Origin: Porogramme epimiltina
Taxonomy: Eukaryota > Basidiomycota > Agaricomycetes > Polyporales > Polyporaceae
Length of the DNA stretch: 64,000 nucleotides
NCBI GenBank assembly: GCA_900155495.1
Contig: FTLJ01000250.1
Location: forward strand, 52,331 to 116,330
Reading direction: 5' to 3'
The first letter of the stretch is position 1; each line of letters begins with the position of its first letter. The translations under genes and the position numbers were made by a program. This document shows positions 21,722 through 32,691 of the stretch, piece by piece. Below the pieces are notes generated by a model. That model was not told the origin of the DNA, did no database searches, and worked only from the letters and a program-made list of their open reading frames with translations.

Positions 21722-24354
21722 CTACACGCTCTGCGCGGATGGCGGAGGAGGGGACGGCGGCCGCATCGGCACTGGTTCTCCGACCTGGTAGTCGAGACAC
21801 TGTCTAGTGGACTGCACAACACGTGTCGTTTTCGCGACTGTCGTGACGATCTGGTTGCATACGACCGCCTCTTGGCTCTCCAAGGTCCGGGACACGCCCT
21901 CCTTGATCGCGAAGAGGCCCTGCTTGACCATCGCCTGTATGTCGGGCCGGATCGACGTAATGGCCAGTGCTACGATTTCCTCCGTCGATGGCGGTGGGGG
22001 CGGCGGCGGCGGCTGCGCGGCTTGACAAGCAGCTAGCAACTCGCGCAGCTCCTGCATGTCCTTGTCGTTCTGCGCAGCCTGGGCGTCGTGCCGCTTCCGG
22101 CTTTCGATCAGCTGTACGATATGTGTCAGTCCCTACATCCCAGCAGGGATACAAGAAGGGCAAGAGACTCACGTCCGTCATGGTGATCTCCAATGCTTTA
22201 CTGTCGGCAGCCAGCTCGTGGTAGTTGTGTTCCTTCCTCAGGTTCCGCTGCTGCTGCGCCTTGAGTTGTTGCATGCACTTCTCGATATGCTCGTTGCAGT
22301 CCGTCACGATTTGCTCCAGTCTCGCGCACTCCGCCATGAGCTCTTCCGTCGTTTTCACTGCACGCGGGGCCGGCCGCGGCACCTCGCCGTCTTCTTGGGT
22401 CTGAGGCTCGTTCGACGGCGGCTGCTCAACAAAGCCGCGCTCAACAAGCATGGCACGCACGAGCACCTCGGCATTGGGAATCGTCCTGCGCAGGTCTTCG
22501 AAGTAATGATCGAGATCGGTGATGCGCTTCTCAAGACGACCAACAGACTCCTGGAGAGAGTCCATTGTCTTCCGCGTCGAAGATATCGGAGCCCGTTCGG
22601 CGGTGTCCAGCTGTGCTGCCTTCCGCGCCTCTTCCCCCTCCGCCGCCTTCTTTGCCGCTTCTTCAGTCTGCCGCTTCGTCTCCTCCAGCTTGCGCTGCTT
22701 CTCCTCGAGGACAGTGATAGTCCCTTTATGCTCCTCAATAGCCGCCGGAAGTTGGTTCATCCATGAGCGAACCTCCTCGACGTACGCCTGGATGCCCGTA
22801 ACCTCGTCTTCGCGCTGCATGTCGATGTCGGATATTACGGGTAGGCCATTAAGAGGATACCGCATGAGCCGGCTGATATGGTCGTCTAAACGCTTCTTCG
22901 CGGCGCGTGTGTCCGAGTCGTTTTCAGCCCGTATTCGTTCAATCCTCTTGTGTGCGGCGACGAGAGATGCACTTTGGAACGCACGAGAGTGCTGTAAACG
23001 CCGTTGCTTCTCTCGAGCGTCGGTCAGTTTATTGAACTCGGCGTAGAGCGATACCGCTGTGGAAAGTGTGCTATGATATAAGAGTGTTAGGATGCTATCA
23101 CGAATGCAAGATGGGACAGATCTTACCGGACATAGTCTCTCCATTGTTCACTCAGCCCAATTGGTATATCGACATCCATTGATACTGGGGAGTTTGGCCG
23201 CGAAGATGAAAAGGCTTCGACCTCTCCATCCTCATGTATAGAGCGCCGCCGAGGACGAGACTCTGCTCCGTTCGGCCTCAACGGCGAGATATACTCTTGG
23301 AACTCAAATGGATTGGATTGAATCTTGGAGGTGGATGCTCCTGCTCGGCCGGCGATAGCAGTGGAAGCTGTTATGCCTAAGCTGAGCATTCGCATGCCTT
23401 CGTTCTCTTTCCTCATCGCTGCCGCGATATCTGGAACCATAAATTGATCTTCAGACGGCGACGCAACTGCAGCAGCCTGAGCCATGCTATGGGGTGCACG
23501 TGGGGAGCTGTGATCTGGAGCCCCACGATCTTTCCACTGCCCCTGTGCATCTTCCCGACCATTACCGTCCACGCTGTTGCGGGTAGGCGATTGTTGAACA
23601 GACAGGTTGTGGGGAGGTGAAAACGTGGCGGGGATAGCTGCAGGTTGAATGCTAGGCGGCGCGCCCTGCCCCATAGCGTTCGTGCTTGCATCGAGGTTGA
23701 GTCGACTTCGCGTGTCCGACTCCACTCCGATGCCCCGCGACGCGGACGTTACCGCGCCCGACGCCCCGCCAGAGCTGCTCTCCGCCGCAGCCACCGGTTC
23801 AGAGTCCCCCCAAAGCTTAACCCCAGTGCTTGTCGACGCCGGGTTCGCGGGAGGCTTTGGAGCACCCCAGGCGGAGCTCGCGTCGGTGTCTCGATCTCCC
23901 CAAAGCGTGCTCTTCATACTTGTCGCGGCCTGAGATCCCCAAGCGGGCAGTGCCGACGTTGTTGAGGTGTTCATCCACACATCTTCTGTGGACACCGCAG
24001 ACCTGCCCAGGCTGCTGTCGTTCCAGGAGACTCGAGCCGCCGCGCTGGTCGATTCCGACGCGCGATGCGACGGTCCTGGCCGCGACACGCCCGCACTACC
24101 CCGCCCTCTCCTACCTCGGCTGGAGGCCTCCCGGGACTCCCGAGGTAACCACATGTGCCCACGACGAGCCCATTCCCACTCCGGTTCGTTTGGATGGGCG
24201 AAGTGACAGCCTTTTCCTTTATTGCAGCCCCGTGGTTGACCAGGAGGACCGAGCGGGTTGCCGGAGTCATCGTACATCTTGAATGTGTTGTTCGGAAAGG
24301 TTCAGAGCAGTACTGTAGCAAGGGGCTCACCATGCACCGCGTGTCAAGAGCCAT
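21722..24354 (-). CDS. CCCH zinc-finger, coiled-coil protein (copy B)
   Basis: Exons (minus strand) 24331-24354, 23127-24277, 22173-23070 and 21722-22111 join into 820 codons. The N-terminal finger uses Cys7, Cys26, Cys32 and His36 ('RGCNKGKGCHFAHP', C-x18-C-x5-C-x3-H), and the first intron falls one codon after Cys7. A long Ser/Pro/Gly-rich disordered region follows, with Trp-Gly motifs such as 'SALPAWGSQ', 'STLWGDRD' and 'SAWGAPK'. Then come 'EQWRDYVRTLSTAVSLY', extended charged coiled coils and a tail with a run of eight prolines ending in 'PSPPPPSAQSV'. Repeated W-G motifs can bind Argonaute-type proteins in other organisms, but that is only a hint here. The gene is a diverged paralogue of copy A at 3979-6281. 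The family is unnamed to me; an RNA-related role is inferred. Confidence 0.83.
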
Positions 24355-24923
24355 TTTTATCGTAACGAGATGTGAAGCACTCGTGGGCAACTACGTGCCT
24401 GTAGGGTGGTGGTGCTGCGGTAGACAACGTGGTTCCGGGTTGAGAGCCGGAAAGAGAACGTGGACGATAAAAACACACGGAGCGTCTGAACGAGACAACG
24501 GGTGCAATGTCTGCCCGTCAAAAGACTTGAGGGATCTCTGGAGCCACACTCGCGCCTCTTCCGGTGGCTCCAATTCGCAGTAGGCGGCGCAGGTAGGCTT
24601 AAAGGCAGGAAACGATGAAGACTCGCGCAAGGGAGGATAGACGTGCATGCGAGAGTTGTGGGGGTCCTGGTGGAGGAGAGCCTCAGAAGACGGAAGCAAG
24701 TGGGCAGGGGTCAGGGAGGTGGCCACAGAGCGCGAGGGGTGTAAGCCGCAGATCAATCAAACTGATAATTGAGACAAGAAACTTTATCGAAGTACCCTTT
24801 CTAAACAGGGTAATTCCCGAGCCATGTCCCGCCACTTACTCATAGCAGCCACTTCAGCGGCACGACAGCAGAAATTACATACATGGTGATACAATAGCGT
24901 ATACAAACGGAGATCAAAGAAAA
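24355..24923. other. Intergenic, upstream of CCCH copy B
   Basis: About 570 bp between copy B and the stop of SLT11, both leftward. It probably holds the copy B promoter. I see no supported gene. Confidence 0.5.
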
Positions 24924-26209
24924 CTAGGCGGGTATCGGGACTGACGAGGGTCCCGCTTTTGAGGTCTTCGATCCGGGTGCGCCCTTGCTCCTGCCCCAGC
25001 GCACACCCACAGTCTCCCCGTCAATCTCAAGACCATTCGCCCATGCTTGCGCCGCTACCTCCGCCGTTGCTCTGTCTTTCCAATTGACAAAAGCACATCT
25101 GAAGGAAGCTAAGTCAGAGGAAGCCGCACACGACCTCACAACAGTGGACGCACCTTGTTTTCGCAACATGTACTATAGACTTCAGCTGAGCGGGCTGTAC
25201 CGATGGCAGCGACTTGAGAACCCGTGTTCGGATACTCTCCTCCGTTGACGCGGCGGATAGCGAGGTGAGGAACAGGGAGGTCTATGATACGAGCGCTCAG
25301 AAGGAACACATCAACACAGACGATTAACATACAATGTTCTGATCCTCAGGCGGCTGCAAACCCATGTTTACGGCATGGGTAGACATAATTTTCTTCGCCA
25401 CAGGGTCATTACGTCCGTGGTACCTGTCTTGGATATTCTGCTTGGACAGCTCATTTTGGACCGGCATCTCATGTCTAAAGGGCATCTTATAACGCCGTAC
25501 GCACTTAGAACATATTGGTACTGACCTGTACGGGCAATCGTCTCCGCGATTGCATTCACCTTTGGCATAGAATGAGCACAGGTGGGGACGATTGCGCTTG
25601 AAATAGGGGTCGGTTCGAGCAAGTTGCTTCAACATTTCCTTGCCCGCACTTGTTGACTTGTTCGCGTCAAGCAGCGACTTGGCACCGTCAAGCTACGCTC
25701 TGGATAAGGACCTGCTTTTCAAAAACAGTAGGGAGCCACACACCTTGCTCTCCATATTCTGCGCATAATACTCCCGGTTGATCTCACTCGTCGGTGCCTC
25801 ACTTTCTACTCCCAGCGCTGTGTCGCGAACTTGGGTCGGAAGGCCGTACTCCAGATCCAGTAGGCATGTCTGGCAGACGTTCTTAATCTTTGCGCACGTC
25901 TGGCAGATGACAGTAGTCTTGAAGCGCATACCCGTCCCGGGGTTCCAGCGGAAAACAGTAAATGGGCGTGCGCATGTGCCACAAGAGCGACCGAATTCCT
26001 GTTTTGACTGAAAAGTGGCGCATTATTAGCGTTGCATTGGTTTCATGGGGTAAACACATACCATGCGAACGAACGCATTGTCACCCAGGCCTTTGTGGGA
26101 GTATGAGGGGGAGCTGGTAGCTAGAGAATACGAAGGACGTACATGTTTCGCACAAGATTGGAAACTCGCTCTGCTCCCAACCAGCCTTGTTGATATCTGC
26201 TTTCGGCAT
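24924..26209 (-). CDS. SLT11: Pre-mRNA-splicing factor Slt11/Ecm2 (RBM22 family)
   Basis: The start at 26209 ('[20 protein letters not shown]') is the family's usual N-terminus. A treble-clef cysteine array follows: '[13 protein letters not shown]' and '[20 protein letters not shown]'. Then come '[18 protein letters not shown]' and '[13 protein letters not shown]', one CCCH finger (C-x7-C-x5-C-x3-H), and '[17 protein letters not shown]'. The RRM is spliced from three exons: '[16 protein letters not shown]' and '[11 protein letters not shown]', then '[16 protein letters not shown]' and 'VGVRWGRS'. The frame change at the intron near 25285-25320 (GTATGT to CATAG) is required for the RRM. Slt11/RBM22 joins the NineTeen-related complex and contacts U6 and pre-mRNA at the spliceosome catalytic centre. 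Its gene is divergent from NPR2. Confidence 0.93.
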
Positions 26210-26693
26210 GTTAATCTGGGAGAATGAGGAGGGCAGTGGGATGGGGTTTAGAGACAACTGTAGTAGTCCGTCTGAGGTCAGCGACCCGCAAGTTCACTTC
26301 CCCAGTCCCGTTGCTGAGTCAGCAAATACCAGGTGGCAGCGTCTAAATCGGACACACTAGGTGACCGTCTTTCACTGACAACCAATTATAAAGCCTGCGC
26401 TCCTGCTAAGATAGTCGGAGCGCGTTTTAAAGCTGAAGCTTAACCGTAGTTCGTGTCTACACAAACACATCACTATATGCGTATGCAGAATACTGACCTT
26501 TAAGTGGCAGCATCCTTCGCCATAAGCGCATGACGCCGACGCGGCGCGCAGTTGGAATCACCCCAAGCTTGAACGTGACTGCACATTCCAAACTATTCAT
26601 AGGTTCGTCGCTACTTGACAGTCATTCATAAAACTAGCTGTTAATCATGTAATTCTGTGTTTCTCTTCCTTATCCCGGCAGACACCTCGCATC
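26210..26693. other. Divergent region between SLT11 and NPR2
   Basis: About 480 bp, presumably both promoters. I see no clear TATA box or conserved frame. Confidence 0.5.
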
Positions 26694-29005
26694 ATGTCTT
26701 CCAACGGCGCCTCCTTTTTGCCTCGACTTGAATCCGTGTTCTATGCGGTATTTGACGTCGAGCAAGGACCCAAGATCGTATCTCAGGTACCGGAGGCTCT
26801 CATCGCTACCAATCCGCTGTCCGGGCACGGCTCTGGATCCTCTAGCAGTACTCTTTTCGCCGCCTCACCTGCATCTTCAAGCTCTATAACGTCCCTCTCT
26901 GACCTTGACTTTCTATCTCGCACGCCCTCCAGTTCTGGTTTATCATCGCCAGCTCCTCAAAGAGTTGATTCTGTCAACTCATTTACCCAAATTAATCACG
27001 GCAATTCAGCTCCTCGTGCCCTCTTCAACTTCGACGACATTTCAAAGTATGTCATCCCTCATAAGGCCCTCTGTGGTAGGCTGGTTATTTGTGCGACGAA
27101 ATCGCACCGCATTCTGGGCTTCCCAGTCCGTCTGGATAGTTCAGCATACCCCCGGAACTACTTTCTGTACAACGTATGTTTTGTCTTCGAACGAACCGCG
27201 GATCTTAGCTGCTATGAACCAATCGCGAGGAAGATGTGCCGTGTTCTTACAAATTGCGAGGTTTGTGGATTTAGGTTTAAAGCATGGCAAGGACTGATAC
27301 TGGTATGGATAGAAAGAGTCGAATTTCCTCTCTTCCCCGGGAAGTGGCCCTGCCATTCACGCGATCCTGGAACAACTCTACGAGGATTTGAACTCGTACT
27401 CCGAGACGTCCATACCTATTGACCCGTTCAACTCAATCGAACTCAAGATATTTCCCTTCTACCCGAATCCTCCCCCTGTGAAAGATTGGATGGTACCTCT
27501 GGCTTTGATCGGACTCACAAACAGAATCGAGCCTAACTGGGATCTCACTCTCGTCAAAGTAAAGTGACCCTCTTATGTGCCGAAGCTCTTCGTCACTGAC
27601 GTGGTCGACAGATCTGTCCCTTCATCGATGGTATCAACCACGTCAGCCGGATTGCACGCCTCGCAAATTGCGATCTCAGCTTAACACGATTGGCAATATC
27701 GCACCTACTGTATGTAAAATAATAGAACCCTTCCGGACGCTACTCATTTTTCCTAATAGGTTCTATCAAGTCATTATGATGATAGACATCTTCCAATATT
27801 CAAACATGTACACTCTGAGGAAGAGTATGCAATGGCTCGCGGACGAGACCCATATTAAAGAAGAATGTGGACCGTACGTTACGAGACAGAGTAAGAAGTC
27901 CGCGCTCCTTTTCCTGCTGTTATCTCATGTTCAAACCCAGAGCATCCCATCCCGGATTGGCCAACACTTCTGCACTTGTACTCACGGTTTAGAGTAGGAA
28001 AGACTGTCCGAGACTATATGGAGGAGTATGATGTCCATAAACTCGGCATCGACGTCCGCAGGTTCACTAGCTTCGGCGTAATTAAGGCGCGTTTACAATG
28101 TCTTACTCCATGATGTTCACTCCTCATGATTTCTACAGGGATTTCTTCGCAGGGTTCACCGCTGGCCAATTCTCCTCGCTAAACCAACGGAGCCTGATCC
28201 TCCAGCACATGGCCGACGGGCAGCAATGGCTTCCCTCGGGCGCAAGCGCGGCAAGAGCCTCTCCGCCATTCCAGCCCTTACCACGACCGCCCCCTCTCCC
28301 CCTCAGCTACAGGCCCACTCAGAGGCGGAGTCCCTCCGCGTGCGCAGCCGCGTACAGGATGCCCAACCGACTATGGCGTCCGTCGCCGCCGAGCTCGTAG
28401 CCGCCCTCCCAACGCCATTGGCGACCGCGTCCACCGCGAGTGCCGCGGTGTCCGCTGTTGTCTCCGCTCGTAGGAGTGGAGCGCCCCTCGCCCGTCGTGC
28501 AAGCGCCGCGGAGAGCTCGCTTGAGCTCCTGCGGAACCGGGACGCTCGCAAGCCCCTGCACGACCGCGCGTACCAGACCATGTCGCGTCTTTATGGTCAG
28601 CGGCAGGCCGCACCTGCACGTGGGGATGTTCCATATTCTGGAGGGCCGGCTGTTGCTCCTAGGCATCCCGTCTCTTCGTCGCCAGATGGACTTGAAGGCC
28701 GCGCCGTGCTGTCTGATCCGGTGGACAGCGAACAATCGAGCGGGGGACGGTCAGGGTTACTGGCAGCGCGACAATCGCGGATTGGGCGCGAGCCGTCCGC
28801 GCCACACGGGCAGTTACAAGGTCCTGCCCAGTTCCCGCTGGAGCTTCTGCCGCTGCTCGATGGAGAGCACCACACGGATGAGATTTGCACACGCTTTGAA
28901 GTGGGGTGGCCAGTGCTTAGGCAGTGGCTGTTCGCTGCAGGCGGTGCGCAGGAAGGGGACGAGGGGGACGAGGAATACGGGCAGATATCAATAATTTATC
29001 GATAG
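26694..29005 (+). CDS. NPR2: Nitrogen permease regulator 2 (SEACIT/GATOR1 subunit)
   Basis: The N-terminus 'LPRLESVFYAVFDVEQGPKI' is the hallmark longin-like start of Npr2. It is interrupted by a fungal Ser-rich insert and continues 'FDDISKYVIPHKALCGRLV', 'NYFLYNVCFVFER', 'ELKIFPFYPNPPPVKDWMVP', 'ICPFIDGINHVSRIA', 'FQYSNMYTLRKSMQWLAD', 'FGVIKGFLRRVHRWPIL'. The conserved C-terminus is 'LLDGEHHTDEICTRFEVGWP' ending 'YGQISIIYR' at 29005. Npr2 with Npr3 and Iml1 restrains TORC1 when amino acids are scarce, at the vacuole. Joining 'FGVIK' to 'GFLRR' in frame requires an intron at 28087-28138 that begins with GC instead of GT. A second Ser/Ala-rich low-complexity segment (about 28240-28500) sits before the C-terminal domain. 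Confidence 0.9.
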
Positions 29006-29079
29006 GTCATATAACTCTAATGAGGCCCTGGTTCTAGGACTGATCGAGAGCGTTGTATGAAGATGTGATACATGAAGCA

Positions 29080-30561
29080 TTACGCTAGCGAGCGGTTCGC
29101 ATTCACGTAGCCCACACCATAACATGAGTACAGTAGATCCGTAGTACTCTCGTCTGCAGGGTCTGCAGGGACGATTTTGAAAGCGGTACCGAAGGACTCT
29201 TTTATGTCTCGCAAGAATTGAATCCTATGAGGGGGATAAGTAGGTGTTTGGCGCAAGTTGGCCGCACAGACGTACGTGCGAGTTGTCGGTTCACCCATCC
29301 GACATCGACCAACGTCCTCACTACCAAGCACCATCAGGAGCAACACGAGAACCTGATGTTGTCGGTCGATGCAACCACCTCTTCGTATTTCGGCGAGCAG
29401 CGAGCGTGATGCTAGCAGTGCTATATCTTCTGGAGGTACGCCTGGTTTTGAGATTGCTTCCGCACAGTGCATCGCACCCGTGGTTGATTCCGCGAGCAAA
29501 CTCAGAGCGTATCCAGGAGACCTAGGTCACAGTGAGCTTATGAGACACTATCAACAGCATACAACTTACTTTCCGCTGTCCTCCCCTTTGTACACGTCTG
29601 AGTAGAGATAAATGTCGGGAATATATCTATTCAGGACGGAGCGAGAGGCTTCAATCATCCGGTTCGAGAATTGCGGATTTACTCGAACGGCGTGTCTAAA
29701 ATGATATATCAGCACAATTCAAAGGAATGTCGAGACACAAAGCACGCACGAAATACCGCGTATACGCTTGATCTTACCGGGCTCAACGAAATTCAAAGTT
29801 TTCACCTGTTTCACGATAGGGCACAAAAACTGTACGTCTCCGCCACCCTGTGGGGGACTTCCACGCTTCTTTATCTATGGCCGCGCAATCAGAACATGAA
29901 AGCGTTGATGTACAAAAGCATACGTACTCGAAGCTCGAGTCCATCAGACACGCCAAAGAGTTGGAGGTGGGGTAGCGTTACTGTACGTATTATGTCAACC
30001 TGTTGAAGAACAGGGGAATTAGGGGCGCACTAGATAGTGCGTAGCAATGGGCAGCTCACTGAGAGATCGTCGTCGTCTGTAGTGATTCCGCGTAATGTAA
30101 GTTGCAAGGGCTTCTTCGCGAAGGGTGCAAGCATAATGACGGGCTCCAGGAAGTAGCCCACAGAACGGGACAAAGGGCAGTCATGAACCACGTTTCCTCC
30201 TGCAATAATACCGGGTTTCAATAGGATGGCGGTACCTGTAGACATGGGGTCAAGCTGTCAGCACATACCACAGGGGCGGAGACAATCACTCACCAGTGAC
30301 CGAAATCTCAATGACAGTTCCGTTCGTTATCCTCTCGAGCAACCGGAGCAAGCTAATTTCATAGTCTGGGAAGAAGTTGAACTGTTCGAGCGAGGTCTTC
30401 AAGACGGACAAATAGCTTGTCTTACCTCGTAGACCAGGATTCTTGTCGTCCGACCGGATTTTGTCTATGCGAATGGGCTTTCCGCTGAGAATCGAGATGA
30501 CCAGCCGGTGCCTGAGGCATTGATGTCCGCTGAACTGCAATAGCGTCGGTGTTTGCGCCAT
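29080..30561 (-). CDS. RCL1: RNA 3'-terminal phosphate cyclase-like protein Rcl1
   Basis: The start at 30561 gives 'LLQFSGHQCLRHRLVISILS' and 'GKPIRIDKIRSDDKNPGLR', then 'DYEISLLRLLERITNGTVIE' and 'TAILLKPGIIAGGNVVHDC', 'SRSVGYFLEPVIMLAPFAKK', 'LTLRGITTDDDDLS'. The C-terminal exon has 'DLLYSCYGVGYVNANRSLA' to the stop at 29080-29082. This is the RTC fold in the Rcl1 subgroup: the end differs from true cyclases, which carry a conserved active-site His region. Rcl1 binds the GTPase Bms1 and enters the pre-40S processome for 18S rRNA maturation; it is not a cyclase. The gene is convergent with NPR2 (73 bp apart) and divergent from UBA3 (248 bp). Confidence 0.9.
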
Positions 30562-30809
30562 GGAAGAGACAAACACGGAGGGGGAGGGAAACGATTGAGG
30601 AGGAAGCAGCAGCCAAGGAAAGACGAAAAGAGCCACTTCTCGATCAAAAAGCTGAAGGCGCCCGGGTAAGCGGCTCTGGGCGCTTAGATCTATGACCACT
30701 GGATGGCGGTATATGTGCTGCCGCGGGTCATCGTACTCCGAGTCTGACCGCTTCCACTTCCCTAGCTCTCTCTCCTCCGATCTCTTTCTGGTCTCCGCAT
30801 TTGCTCCCG

Positions 30810-32498
30810 ATGGCTGCAGCTACTGCTGTCAATGGACATGCTTCATCTGCCGACTGGGACGGCCGATACTATCACGTCGACCAGATCCTCGATAGGCCTG
30901 GTCCTCGAACAGATCCCTCCTTCCTCCCCGGCGCAGAGGTGAGCATATCACACGCCTTATCTGTCGTTCTCGGACATATTCCTCATTGTCGTATAGACCA
31001 AAGATTTCCTGAGAGATAAATGCAAGATTCTGGTCATAGGCGCAGGTGGTCTCGGATGCGAGATCCTCGCAAACCTTGCTCTATCCGGCTTCAAAGATAT
31101 TCACGTCATAGACATGGACACAATTGACATCAGTAATCTCAACCGCCAGTTCCTCTTCAGGTATGCCTTTACTTTCTCTGTGCTGTGGCGTAGTACTCAG
31201 TAGTTACTAGGCAAAAGGATGTCGGCAGCTCAAAGGCCATTGCGGCTGCAGAGTTCATCATGAATCGTGTGCCCGGAGTCAAGGTCACCCCGTACGCGCA
31301 ACTTACTTCCTATCTCTAGGAGTCTGCTTATACTATATATAGTTACTTCGGGAAGATTCAGGACAAGGATGAAGAATACTACATGCAGTTCAACCTCATC
31401 ATCTGTGGTCTAGACTCCGTAGAGGCTCGGCGATGGATCAACGCCACTCTCGTCAACATGGTGGACGAGGAAAACCCAGAGAGCCTGAAGCCTCTAATCG
31501 ATGGTGGAACGGAAGGCACGTTATGTTTTCGTGTTGCAGTCATGACCGTCGGCTGAATCATCACAGGGTTCAAGGGACAGGCTCGTGTGATCCTCCCGAC
31601 CGTTACGTCGTGTTACGAATGTTCTCTGGACATGTTGAACAAACCGACAGCCTTCCCAATCTGCACTATTGCTAACACACCACGCCTACCTGAACACTGT
31701 ATAGAATGGGCATCTGTGCTAGAATGGCCTCGTGTGAAAGGTGGTGAGTTTCTTCATTCGTTCTCGCGCTGTAAAGTCTATCAACATGCTGAGCACCTAC
31801 AAGACAAGAAGATGGATACGGACAACCCTGACCACATCTCGTGGCTCTACGGGGTTGCACTGAAACGCGCCAAGGAGTTCAAGATCGAAGGTGTGACGTA
31901 CTCGCTCACTCAAGGAGTGGTGAAGAATATCATACCTGCCATTGCCTCAACGAACGCCATCATTGCTGGTACGCTGTGTTCTTCGTTTTCGCACATGCTG
32001 TATGTGGCTCACGAATTCCACAACAGCGTCTTGCTGTAATGAGGCTTTCAAGATTGCCACCAGCTCCGCAGCGTATCTGAACAACTACTTCATGCTCATC
32101 GGCACAGATAGTGTTTACTCGTATACCTTTGAACACGAGAGGAGGAAGGACTGCCCCGTCTGTGGGGGCGAGTCCTTAGACGTGTCCATCAACAAGGAGT
32201 GGACCGTGGAGCGCCTGATTGAAATGCTTGTCGAAAGGCAGGACATGTAAGTTGTCCACGTAGTCCTTCAAGCTGTTTATTTTCTGACTGCTTATCCACG
32301 TACATCAGCCAAGTCAAGAAGCCCTCCCTCTCTGCTTCAGGGAAGCAGATCTACTTCCAGGCACCACCTCAGCTGGAGCAAGCGACAAGACCTAACTTGG
32401 AAAAGAAGGTCTCGGACCTGGTACAGGAGGGCGAGAGTATCACAGTTACCGCGACGACACTGCCCTTCAATCTCTCCCTACGGATCAAGTACATCTAG
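30810..32498 (+). CDS. UBA3: NEDD8-activating enzyme E1 catalytic subunit Uba3
   Basis: About eight exons. The ATP-binding region is '[20 protein letters not shown]' with '[16 protein letters not shown]'. Next come '[20 protein letters not shown]' and the zinc cysteines 'SCYEC', paired with 'CPVCGG' later. The catalytic Cys lies in '[19 protein letters not shown]'. The adenylation domain continues '[17 protein letters not shown]' and '[20 protein letters not shown]'. A C-terminal ubiquitin-fold domain ends '[13 protein letters not shown]' at 32498. Uba3 with Ula1/APP-BP1 adenylates NEDD8/Rub1 and passes it to Ubc12 for cullin activation. Activated cullin-RING ligases would use F-box proteins such as the one encoded next door, though adjacency alone is not evidence of partnership. 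The ATG at 30810 yields '[18 protein letters not shown]'. Confidence 0.94.
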
Positions 32499-32691
32499 AT
32501 GTAGAACCATTTGTTGTGATATTGCTGTCAATACTGCTATGACCAAGTACGGGCTTCAATCCGTTGTACAATATCATCGGTATACCCCTGTGCGTGACCG
32601 AAACGGGCCCATGTGGTACTAGTGAGGCACGTGTGTAGCCATTGTGACAACGGATTGCATTTCATAGAGTATACAGTTACACAAGATGCGG

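Noticed and set aside
25263..25330. Apparent frameshift in the SLT11 RRM
   Set aside because: An intron from GTATGT to CATAG moves to another frame that reads a normal RRM, so no mutation is needed.
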